Part shown: in pieces, positions 1 to 6,372 of the stretch
Layout: each line of letters starts with the position of its first letter
Numbering within the stretch: the stretch's first letter is position 1
Source of the DNA: Levilactobacillus enshiensis
Lineage (GTDB): Bacteria > Bacillota > Bacilli > Lactobacillales > Lactobacillaceae
Reading direction: 5' to 3'
NCBI RefSeq assembly: GCF_007115095.1
Contig: NZ_SULH01000011.1
Coordinates: forward strand, 1 to 64,000
DNA: 64,000 bases
Translations under genes and position numbers: made by a program
Notes under the pieces: generated by a model
What the model was told of the DNA's origin: nothing
Databases searched by the model: none
Seen by the model: only the letters and a program-made list of their open reading frames with translations

Positions 1-36
1 CCTCAGGTGTGAATCTGGTTCTAGGCATAATAAAAT

Positions 37-89
37 CCCCTTAAGATTAATAGATGAATTATTGTTTTTCATCTGTCAACCTTAAGGGG
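37..89. repeat. inverted repeat forming a long hairpin
   Basis: The arms CCCCTTAAG (37-45) and CTTAAGGGG (81-89) are perfectly complementary. A second, inner pair (AGATGA / TCATCT) could extend the structure. No gene is supported in the first 274 bases; this hairpin and the palindromic repeat after it are all that I can see. It could be the terminator of a gene to the left of the window, but no clear T-run follows. Confidence 0.5.
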
Positions 90-104
90 ACTATAGCACA
101 GAGG

Positions 105-274
105 ACTGAAAAAGCTGACTTTATTTTTGGCCATTATTGTGTCAAAACGTGCGCCACCAGGCAGTTTGTTGCGCTTAACCCGAGAACAGGACTTATGCCC
201 GGTCTTGGCATAAGTCCTGTTCTCACGTTAATGCTCGCAAACAAACCGCCTGATGGCCCACTCTATTCCTACGT
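105..274. repeat. palindromic dispersed repeat, copy A
   Basis: This stretch matches 36333-36445 closely, beginning CTGAAAAAGCTGA and ending TACGT. Its core is a palindrome: arm 151-172 (GCGCCACCAGGCAGTTTG...) pairs with arm 237-258 (...AAACCGCCTGATGGCC). Compared with the other copy it carries an extra perfect 18-bp hairpin (182-199 with 207-224) at the centre. It lies immediately downstream of the stop codon of the minus-strand gene 275-640, so it may end that transcript. It resembles REP-like palindromic elements; no known family name is assigned. Confidence 0.75.
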
Positions 275-640
275 TTAGGATTCGCGTTCGACGTCTTCGG
301 CTAATTCTAGCCAAATGGTCAGTGGTGAGGGGATGTAGTCGGGCCAGACTTCCATCTTCTTTGCGCACCGGTCGAGCAGATGACTCTGACCATCTTCGGC
401 CAAGTCCGTGAAGACACTTAACGCCTGCGCGTTGTCCTCTAAGTCGGTCATGAGTGTGGGCACATTATGTTTCCATTCTTCAATCAGATCCTGGTAGATC
501 ACAATGCGACGGGCTTGCAGAATCGTGTAGTCAACGCCCTCGACATGTAGCTGCTTGACAAAACGGTCGTATTCATTGAATACCGCCGTCTGGGCACGTT
601 GCCAGTCCGTCTTTGTAAATTCCGCTTGTTTTTCCTTCAT
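275..640 (-). CDS. hypothetical protein, 121 aa
   Basis: I do not recognise a family. The product is acidic, soluble and rich in helix formers, with no signal peptide or membrane segment. The start ATG at 640 is preceded by AGAGG about ten bases upstream. A minus-strand promoter is likely further up: an extended -10 TGCTATACT (box at 728-733 on the plus strand) with TTACTA 16 bases upstream. The gene stands alone and ends against the palindromic repeat at 105-274. Several Trp and Tyr residues (for example in KMEVWPDYIPSP) suggest a folded domain rather than a spurious frame. Function unknown. Confidence 0.7.
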   Translation of the reverse strand: MKEKQAEFTKTDWQRAQTAVFNEYDRFVKQLHVEGVDYTILQARRIVIYQDLIEEWKHNVPTLMTDLEDNAQALSVFTDLAEDGQSHLLDRCAKKMEVWPDYIPSPLTIWLELAEDVERES

Positions 641-727
641 AACTGTTCGACCTCTTTATCTCGTGCTTAATTTCCAAAAGTTTAATGAAAACTTTTCCCT
701 ATCTTTGAGAAATTGCATCTTTTATCA

Positions 728-755
728 GTATAGCATTTTAACGAACAATAGTAAG
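728..755 (-). promoter_or_regulatory. putative promoter of the 275-640 gene
   Basis: Read on the minus strand: TTACTA, a 16-base spacer, then TATACT preceded by TG one base upstream (extended -10). The boxes are imperfect at -35, so this is a moderate call. Confidence 0.45.
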
Positions 756-846
756 GTATCTTTACATGTTGGCCGGTTGGCTAGTCCGAATAGCACTAGT
801 TGTTGGATACAAAAAGGGGAACGCAGGCGCTCCCCCATGGTTGATC

Positions 847-1098
847 TTATTTTTCCCAGCCACACAGTTTGTAGTGGGCATGCTTAGCCCATTTCAAGGT
901 GACATGCTTGAGCTTGCCAGCGTGATTCAGACCCCGGCAGTACTTAGTATAGTGGTACTTTTTCCCGTGGTGCGGTGCAATCCAAACCTTGGTGGCCTTG
1001 GCTTCAGCAGTCGTGGTGGGGGCAGTCAGCGGTTCAACCACGCCCCCCAGCGTAAACGAGACTGCGATGAGCGCCACGGCGCGACGTAATGCTTTCAT
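847..1098 (-). CDS. small secreted protein with His/Cys-rich C-terminus
   Basis: An 83-residue protein. The start is ATG at 1098, preceded by GGGAGGATAAATCTT, an excellent ribosome binding site; a longer reading frame upstream has none. Residues 1 to about 33 form a signal peptide (MKALRR, hydrophobic stretch, Ala-rich end TTTAEA). The mature part has the pattern Y-H-x3-Y-C-R-G-L ... V-T-L-x2-A ... Y-x-L-C. I associate this pattern with small C-terminal domains found in lactobacilli next to secreted nucleases and sunset-domain proteins. It lies 66 bp downstream of the endonuclease gene on the same strand and may be co-transcribed. The exact function is unknown. Confidence 0.7.
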   Translation of the reverse strand: MKALRRAVALIAVSFTLGGVVEPLTAPTTTAEAKATKVWIAPHHGKKYHYTKYCRGLNHAGKLKHVTLKWAKHAHYKLCGWEK

Positions 1099-1164
1099 AA
1101 GATTTATCCTCCCTGAATATGTAGTGGTGACAGCTTTTTGCGTCGTCAGCAATTGGACGATCGT

Positions 1165-2040
1165 TTAACCGGCCTGACTATAGCCAGTCGCATAATCAAT
1201 GGTGTAGCCCGGTTCGATATTGAAAATGTAAACGTTAAAGCGAATTGCGTTGGAACCAACGGACTGGGCCCGCATCTGGACACCACGAGCAACGAGTTCA
1301 TGGCCCTTGAAGACGGGGGTCACCGTGTAACGAACGTAATGACGCGAGCTGGCTTTCAAGTAAGCAGCCACGTCCATTTCGTTGTGCAGCATGCTAGGGT
1401 TGTTCAAAGTTCGTGTGCCAGTCATCAGGTTCTTAGGATTATTGTTCTGTCCGGTAAATTGATAACCAATTAGGTGACTGCGATTGTACAACCACCCGTG
1501 ATGCGTGCGCTTGTTGTGCCACCCGGTGGGGTCAACCGTTAAAGCTTCACGCTTGGCACTGGACATCAACGCACGATTCAGCAGGGCGGCCGCCCCAGTG
1601 ACCCGATTATAACCATCGAGATTGTGGTAAGTTTGCCATGGCCCGCGTTTCGTTGAGAGTTGTGCCCGACTAAAATGCGGATTGTTGTGGTCAATGGTGA
1701 TTTCCTGTTGCCCCTTGTAAGTCAGCGTTGCCAGGTTGGTCGTGGCTGGGGTAGTGGTTGGCCCTTTTTTGGCAGTCTTTTTAGCCCGGGACTTGGTCGC
1801 AGCACGCTGATGATCGTATGAAACTTGCTGTTGAGAAATGTCTTCCTTTTGACTGGATAATCGTTCTTTTTCGGCAGCGTTGGCCTGTTCCAGCTTAGCG
1901 GCCTTTTTCTCGGGTGAATGGTCGTAGACGACTTTGGTACTCGTGGTCGCCTGGGCCGATGACTTAGTAGGGGCACAACCGCTGACACCGATAGCGAAGG
2001 TGCTGAACAATGCCAACGTCAAAACTGTTATTTTTTTCAT
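1165..2040 (-). CDS. DNA/RNA non-specific endonuclease, lipoprotein
   Basis: A 291-residue extracellular nuclease. The N-terminus is a lipoprotein signal (hydrophobic 4-18, lipobox VSGC with the lipidated Cys at 22). Residues 30-105 are a charged, Ala/Lys/Ser/Thr-rich linker. From about 108 the nuclease domain starts, with the catalytic-type motif NRSHLIGY (186-193), a variant of the DRGH motif, followed by N-N-P-K-N-L-M-T-G-T-R, which supplies the metal-binding Asn and Arg. This is the EndA / DNA-entry nuclease family, surface-anchored and probably used for nutrient scavenging or DNA turnover; a competence role is not shown. Its ATG overlaps the stop codon of the upstream sunset-domain gene (TAATG), so the two are translationally coupled. 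Confidence 0.88.
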   Translation of the reverse strand: MKKITVLTLALFSTFAIGVSGCAPTKSSAQATTSTKVVYDHSPEKKAAKLEQANAAEKERLSSQKEDISQQQVSYDHQRAATKSRAKKTAKKGPTTTPATTNLATLTYKGQQEITIDHNNPHFSRAQLSTKRGPWQTYHNLDGYNRVTGAAALLNRALMSSAKREALTVDPTGWHNKRTHHGWLYNRSHLIGYQFTGQNNNPKNLMTGTRTLNNPSMLHNEMDVAAYLKASSRHYVRYTVTPVFKGHELVARGVQMRAQSVGSNAIRFNVYIFNIEPGYTIDYATGYSQAG

Positions 2041-2681
2041 TAGCGCAGTGCCTTTCTATAGCCGGCCGCCTTGGCTTGTGCTTCCGTTTGGAAGTAGACG
2101 GCGTTACTACTATTCATGTGGTAACCTGCTTGGTCCGGCGTATGATAAATTTTGGAGTTCCGATTGCCGATAATTTTACCGGTCTTACGTGTGTCGAGGT
2201 CGCCCTTAGCGTGAGCTGCGGTGTGACTGTTGCTGGTCGCTGCCGCTCGACTCGTTGCCGTTGCCGCCTGACTAGATGCGGCGGCACGTTCTGACGCAGC
2301 TTGGCGACTGGAACGCCGGCTGGCCTGCTGACTAGCCTGCCGAGCACTTGTCGCGGCTTTGGTCGATGCAGCGGATGATGCGCTGATTTTGTCGGCCAAG
2401 GCCATGCTGGCGTCATCTTGGCGACTAGCTGTAGCTGCCAGCCGTTTGGATTCTGCCCTAGCTTTAGCTAAACGCTGTGTGCCAACGCGAACCGTCTTAG
2501 TGGTGACAATTGTCTGGGGCTTGGCATTAGCCGTGCCAATCGCATAAAAGCCACCAGACAGCACTAAAATGACACTGATGATTCCAACCAGTAGGTGACG
2601 CCTGTGATGCTGATGTGGTCGGCGAAAGGCCCAGTAGGCAACACCAGCCCATACCAGTATCCACAGAATGCTCCAAATGAT
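2040..2681 (-). CDS. membrane-anchored sunset-domain protein (non-standard start)
   Basis: The C-terminal 55 residues (GKIIGNRNSKIYH..., ending AKAAGYRKALR) match the sunset domain, a small extracytoplasmic module often paired with secreted nucleases. Before it is a long Ala/Ser/Gln/Arg low-complexity stalk. The only standard start in frame is GTG at 2564, which would begin inside a membrane segment and has no ribosome binding site. The frame stays open upstream and encodes two hydrophobic helices (IIWSILWILVWAGVAYW and LLVGIISVILVLSGG) separated by an Arg/His loop. GAGGGGG lies seven bases before ATC (2681) and ten before ATT (2678). I therefore place the start there, as a rare ATC/ATT codon or a sequence error. 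Stop overlaps the nuclease start by one base. Confidence 0.65.
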   Translation of the reverse strand: MIWSILWILVWAGVAYWAFRRPHQHHRRHLLVGIISVILVLSGGFYAIGTANAKPQTIVTTKTVRVGTQRLAKARAESKRLAATASRQDDASMALADKISASSAASTKAATSARQASQQASRRSSRQAASERAAASSQAATATSRAAATSNSHTAAHAKGDLDTRKTGKIIGNRNSKIYHTPDQAGYHMNSSNAVYFQTEAQAKAAGYRKALR

Positions 2682-2757
2682 AAGATGACCCCCTCAACAA
2701 TAAGTTTTCAGCTTTAGCTGTTAACAATGAGTGGCAAATAATAAATGCCCAACACTA

Positions 2758-2786
2758 ATTTTATGAGCGTAGCGGGGGTTTTGCAA
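2758..2786 (-). promoter_or_regulatory. promoter of the sunset-protein/nuclease operon
   Basis: On the minus strand: TTGCAA (2786-2781), a 17-base spacer, then TAAAAT (2763-2758). The spacing is ideal and it lies about 75 bases upstream of the proposed start. Confidence 0.6.
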
Positions 2787-2876
2787 TGCTTACTTTTTCT
2801 TTTTTGGTAAAGAATGGGCAATTGGAAAAATTTAAGGGTAGTTTTTACGCACAGTTAATTTTGCCGGTAAACAAAA

Positions 2877-2916
2877 GGTCGTCTGCTGGTCCAGATGACC
2901 AGGGGACGACCGATTA
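2877..2916 (-). terminator. terminator of mscL
   Basis: Inverted repeat GGTCGTC (2877-2883) / GACGACC (2905-2911) with an additional inner pair CTGGTC / GACCAG. On the minus strand the stem is followed by TTTTG. It lies just past the mscL stop codon. Confidence 0.75.
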
Positions 2917-2925
2917 ACAGACAAT

Positions 2926-3303
2926 TTATTTCTTTTCCTTCAGCAGTTCCACAATTTCCTTGAGGTAAGCCTCTTCTTGTGAGGGGGCTTCATCTTCCTC
3001 CGGCTCTTCCGGTGCTTTAGGAACCAGTTTATTGATGAATTTGATCAATAGGAAGACGACAAAAGCGATGATCAAAAAGTTAATGACGGAGTTGATAAAG
3101 GCCCCATATTTAAAGTGGGCGCTACCAATAGTTAAGACGAGATTGGAAAAATCAATATTGCCAATAAAAATTCCCAGTAATGGGTTAATCAGATTGTCGA
3201 CCAGTGATTTAACGATGGCGGTGAAGGCTGCCCCGACGATCACCCCAACGGCCAAGTCCATGACGTTGCCCCGGGCAATGAATTCCTTAAACTCTTTTAA
3301 CAC
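2926..3303 (-). CDS. mscL: large-conductance mechanosensitive channel MscL
   Basis: A 125-residue inner-membrane channel that opens under membrane tension to release solutes on osmotic downshock. The amphipathic N-terminal helix ([13 protein letters not shown]) leads into the conserved pore-lining TM1 ([19 protein letters not shown], residues 16-34). TM2 is at about 68-90 ([21 protein letters not shown]), followed by a charged C-terminal helix ([18 protein letters not shown]). Length is typical for the family. The start ATG at 3303 has GGAGGA upstream. It is a single-gene unit with its own terminator. Confidence 0.96.
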   Translation of the reverse strand: MLKEFKEFIARGNVMDLAVGVIVGAAFTAIVKSLVDNLINPLLGIFIGNIDFSNLVLTIGSAHFKYGAFINSVINFLIIAFVVFLLIKFINKLVPKAPEEPEEDEAPSQEEAYLKEIVELLKEKK

Positions 3304-3438
3304 GTGTGCTTCCTCCTTTAATTGTCGATAACGGTTACCTTCTATTTTTAACGATTAAGTTATAAAAAGCAACCAAAACGCTGGTGAGAATTTCACGGAA
3401 ATCTTAGCTTTTTGCTCAGAAACTAAAGGGGAGTGTGC

Positions 3439-3662
3439 TATAATTGTAAGTGGTTTCAAAGTGGTTTCAAAGTGGTTCGGGAATGCCTGAAATCTGTTAC
3501 ATTGGTGCCTAAAAAGTGGGCCCTAACAAACGTTTTGCTTGCATTCCATTTTAAAATCAACTATTATCAATTATTGATACATTTTAACCCGTTTGGGACA
3601 ACCGAAGTGGTTTTAAAATGTTTGGGGAACCGAGTAGATTGTCATTATAGGAGGTGATTACC
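3439..3662 (+). promoter_or_regulatory. promoter and long structured leader with short tandem repeats
   Basis: A consensus -10 TATAAT (3439-3444) lies about 220 bases before the start of the next gene; the -35 is weak. Directly after it the 11-mer GTGGTTTCAAA is repeated (3450-3460, 3461-3471), with a third partial copy at 3472-3477 and a related GTGGTTTTAAA at 3608-3618. ACATTTTAA near 3580 can pair with the TTTTAAAATGT at 3610-3620. The leader encodes no supported protein; I do not recognise a known riboswitch class. Confidence 0.45.
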
Positions 3663-3977
3663 ATGCTGAGTCGAACCAAAGAGTTCTTACGGCAACATAA
3701 CTATCGTTACGAAAAGTCGTATATTCGACCACTGATGGCGCCAGAGAGCGTTTATGTCTTTAAATTCGGTCAAGATTCGCTCAATAATCGGGTAATCATT
3801 CGTTATGGTCATACGTGGACGGGCCGTCAGCGAATTAACGAGATTGATTTGCGACTGCACAAGCAAAAACACCCACGTGTCTTTCAAAACGAAGCGGATA
3901 TGCTAGATTATTTAGAATCGCACATTTCCCGCGGGCAGCAAGACACTGACCACACGACCGATACCGAAAAAGTTTAA
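3663..3977 (+). CDS. conserved hypothetical protein, 104 aa
   Basis: The start is ATG at 3663, eight bases after AGGAGG (3649-3654); an in-frame GTG nine bases earlier overlaps that site and is unlikely. The product is basic, soluble and compact (MLSRTKEFLRQHNY..., YVFKFGQDSLNNRVIIRYGHTW), with a likely alpha/beta fold and a hydrophilic tail rich in Asp, Thr and His. No catalytic motif is visible and I do not recognise the family. It lies between mscL and prmA on its own transcript: promoter at about 3440 and a strong terminator at 4007-4046. Confidence 0.75.
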   Translation: MLSRTKEFLRQHNYRYEKSYIRPLMAPESVYVFKFGQDSLNNRVIIRYGHTWTGRQRINEIDLRLHKQKHPRVFQNEADMLDYLESHISRGQQDTDHTTDTEKV

Positions 3978-4006
3978 GGCCGTTCTATCAATTTTTTAAT
4001 TTAGCG

Positions 4007-4046
4007 GAGAGCTGGTGACAATTTGCGTTGTCATGAGCTCTTTTTC
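4007..4046 (+). terminator. intrinsic terminator
   Basis: GAGAGCT-G-GTGACAA, loop TTTGCG, TTGTCAT-GAGCTC, then TTTTT. A strong stem with a T-run, 30 bases after the stop of the hypothetical gene. Confidence 0.85.
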
Positions 4047-4240
4047 TATAGAAGGCGTTAAATTGAGCTGTGACTGTTGCACTCCCAGCGGCCGACCTTT
4101 AAACTGATAAATAAAGGTTGCGAGTTGAAACTGAGGTTTGGTCATCTCAAAGTGAAGAAAATGCTAACTTATTTGCGCGTCACTATAAATTTAGTAAATT
4201 AATTGAAGAAACTGTCATTAATAAGGAGGAAACAAGTCAC

Positions 4241-5191
4241 ATGCAATGGACCGAAGTGAGTGTTATTACCACGAATGAAGCGGTGGAAGCCGTTAGCAAT
4301 ATCTTGCAAGAAGCCGGGGCCAGTGGTGTCAAAATCGATGATGCGGCCGATTATGACCATCTCAAGGCTGGTAAGTACGGTGAAATCGTTGATCTGAAGA
4401 CGATTCCACACCGTACCAGTGGGGCCGAAATCAGCGCCTACTATCCGGAAACGATCTTTGTTCCCGAAATCTTACCGACGATTAAGCAACGGGTCAGTGA
4501 TCTGACGAAATTTGGGTTAGATCCAACGCCGGGGACCGTAACAACGAAGGCAGTCGATGATGTGAGTTGGGCAACTGCTTGGCAAAAGTATTACCATCCG
4601 GTTCGCGTGACGCGCTATTTGACGGTCAGTCCTAGCTGGGAAGATTATCAACCAGTCCAACCCGATGAACATGTGATTCGTCTCGACCCGGGGATGGCCT
4701 TTGGAACGGGAACGCATCCAACTACGCGACTTTCAATGACGGCATTAGAAATGGTCGTTCGCGGTGGCGAGACGATGTACGATGTCGGGACGGGTTCCGG
4801 CGTTTTGAGTATTGCTGCGAAATACTTGGGCGTGAAGCAGATTACGGCTTTTGATTTAGATGACGTTGCCGTGCGGTCTGCCAAGACAAACTTAGATTTG
4901 AACCCCGTTGCAAAGGATATCGTTGCTAAGCCGAATGATCTGCTTAAAGGGATTCATCAGCCGGTCGACCTGGTCGTGGCGAATATTCTGGCCGAAATTA
5001 TCTTGCCATTGATTCCCCAAGCCTGGGAGAATTTAAACGTTGGGGGTTACTTCCTGACGTCGGGTATTATTGCGGATAAATTGAATGAAATCGTGGCTGC
5101 ACAGGAAAAGCAGGGCTTTATTATTGATAACATTTTACAAATGAAAGATTGGCGCGGCGTGATTGCGCACAAGCCAACGGAGGATGAATAG
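4241..5191 (+). CDS. prmA: ribosomal protein L11 methyltransferase PrmA
   Basis: A 316-residue SAM-dependent enzyme that trimethylates ribosomal protein L11. ATG 4241 follows AAGGAGG (4222-4228 region); a longer upstream extension in frame has no conserved sequence. Residues 1-90 form the substrate-recognition domain. Then comes the family signature [12 protein letters not shown] (151-162), the SAM-binding glycine loop DVGTGSG (181-187), and NILAEI (248-253), the NPPY-like catalytic loop. rsmE follows after three bases, as in many Firmicutes, so the two are one operon of ribosome-modifying enzymes. Confidence 0.95.
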   Translation: MQWTEVSVITTNEAVEAVSNILQEAGASGVKIDDAADYDHLKAGKYGEIVDLKTIPHRTSGAEISAYYPETIFVPEILPTIKQRVSDLTKFGLDPTPGTVTTKAVDDVSWATAWQKYYHPVRVTRYLTVSPSWEDYQPVQPDEHVIRLDPGMAFGTGTHPTTRLSMTALEMVVRGGETMYDVGTGSGVLSIAAKYLGVKQITAFDLDDVAVRSAKTNLDLNPVAKDIVAKPNDLLKGIHQPVDLVVANILAEIILPLIPQAWENLNVGGYFLTSGIIADKLNEIVAAQEKQGFIIDNILQMKDWRGVIAHKPTEDE

Positions 5192-5194
5192 ACG

Positions 5195-5941
5195 ATGCAA
5201 CGGTATTTTTTAGAAACAGCCCATCAAACCGGTGATCACGTGGAATTGCCGGCATCGATTGCCCATCATTGGGTGACCGTCTTACGGGCCGAACCCGGTG
5301 CTGTGGCGGAGTTTGTGGACAATACGGCGCATCTCTTTCATGGTCAGCTCGATGCGGCAGACCCCGCAACCGTCACGTTGACGGCGGTGACTACCCCGAC
5401 CGTTGAGCTACCAGTTTCAGTGACGATTGCCTGTGGTCTACCGAAACAAGAAAAAGCAGAGTGGATCACGCAAAAGGCAACCGAGCTTGGCGTCGAGCAC
5501 ATCATCTTTTACGCGGCGGACTGGTCCGTGGCGAAGTGGCAACCTAATAAAGTTGTGAAAAAGTTAGCGCGCCTAACTAAGATTGCTCATGGTGCTGCCG
5601 AGCAAGCCCATCGTTTGCGGCGGCCCGAGGTCAGCTTCGCCAAGAACCTCGCGGAAGTGGTTCAACGACCAGCCGATGTGAAGGTATTGGCGTACGAAGA
5701 ATCGGCCAAACAAGGCGAACAAAGTGCATTAAACCAACAGCTACAGGCCATTCAGCCGGGTCAAAGCTTACTAGCTATCTTTGGTCCGGAGGGCGGTATT
5801 AGTCCGGTCGAAGTCCAAACGGCACAGGCGGCACAGGCCGTCTTAGTGGGGCTAGGTCCCCGCATTTTACGGACGGAAACGGCCCCGTTATTTCTCCTGT
5901 CAGCGGTTTCAACGGTCTTGGAGCTGCAACAACCGAGATAA
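5195..5941 (+). CDS. rsmE: 16S rRNA m3U1498 methyltransferase RsmE
   Basis: A 248-residue SPOUT-class methyltransferase that modifies U1498 of 16S rRNA in the 30S subunit. The N-terminal PUA-like domain spans about 1-70. The SPOUT knot near the C-terminus shows GPEGG (197-201) and LGPRILRTETAP (220-231), the SAM-binding deep-knot motifs of this family. The middle contains KQEKAEWITQKATELGV, another family signature. The start lies three bases after the prmA stop, its ribosome binding site being inside the end of prmA (GGAGGATG). Confidence 0.95.
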   Translation: MQRYFLETAHQTGDHVELPASIAHHWVTVLRAEPGAVAEFVDNTAHLFHGQLDAADPATVTLTAVTTPTVELPVSVTIACGLPKQEKAEWITQKATELGVEHIIFYAADWSVAKWQPNKVVKKLARLTKIAHGAAEQAHRLRRPEVSFAKNLAEVVQRPADVKVLAYEESAKQGEQSALNQQLQAIQPGQSLLAIFGPEGGISPVEVQTAQAAQAVLVGLGPRILRTETAPLFLLSAVSTVLELQQPR

Positions 5942-6008
5942 CAGGGTGAAATCTCACCTGAAACATGCTAAAATAATTGCAATATAAAGAGAGATAGGTG
6001 AGAGATAG

Positions 6009-6344
6009 ATGGCAGTTTTAAATAAATTGGGGTGGCGGTACTGGCTAATCGGTATCGTTATGGGTCTCTTACTCCCGGCAGTGGCAACCTGGCTGAATAT
6101 TAGTCCGGTCATGCGCTTTGGCGGTCTGTTGCTAGTTGTAAATGGTGGCTTGGCTATTTGGTTGGGGAGACTCATCTATCGGCACACGCAACCTGGTTGG
6201 TGGCTCTTGATCTGGCCACTGATCTACCTGATTGGCGCTTATTGGTTCCTGCCACAGTACACGTTGTACTTTGCCGTGGTTTATCTGTGCCTGTCTTACT
6301 TGGGGTACGGGTTAACGCAAACGAAAATTGAAGTGAAATCATAA
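6009..6344 (+). CDS. small multipass membrane protein, unknown function
   Basis: A 111-residue hydrophobic protein with four likely transmembrane segments: about 9-29 (YWLIGIVMGLLLPAVATWL), 36-57, 64-84 (GWWLLIWPLIYLIGAYWFL) and 86-104. Short charged tail. ATG 6009 is preceded by GAGAGATAGGTGAGAGAT. It lies between rsmE and rel on the same strand with short gaps, so co-transcription is likely, but neither neighbour suggests a function. I do not recognise a family. Confidence 0.75.
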   Translation: MAVLNKLGWRYWLIGIVMGLLLPAVATWLNISPVMRFGGLLLVVNGGLAIWLGRLIYRHTQPGWWLLIWPLIYLIGAYWFLPQYTLYFAVVYLCLSYLGYGLTQTKIEVKS

Positions 6345-6372
6345 TTTAAATCTAAGGGTGGTGGCGTCCAAT

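Noticed and set aside
54-278. Open frame of 74 codons on the plus strand
   Set aside because: It runs through the hairpin and palindromic repeat and has no ribosome binding site.
555-1473. Several plus-strand frames opposite the minus-strand genes
   Set aside because: They mirror the coding of the hypothetical, secreted-protein and nuclease genes; no motifs or binding sites.
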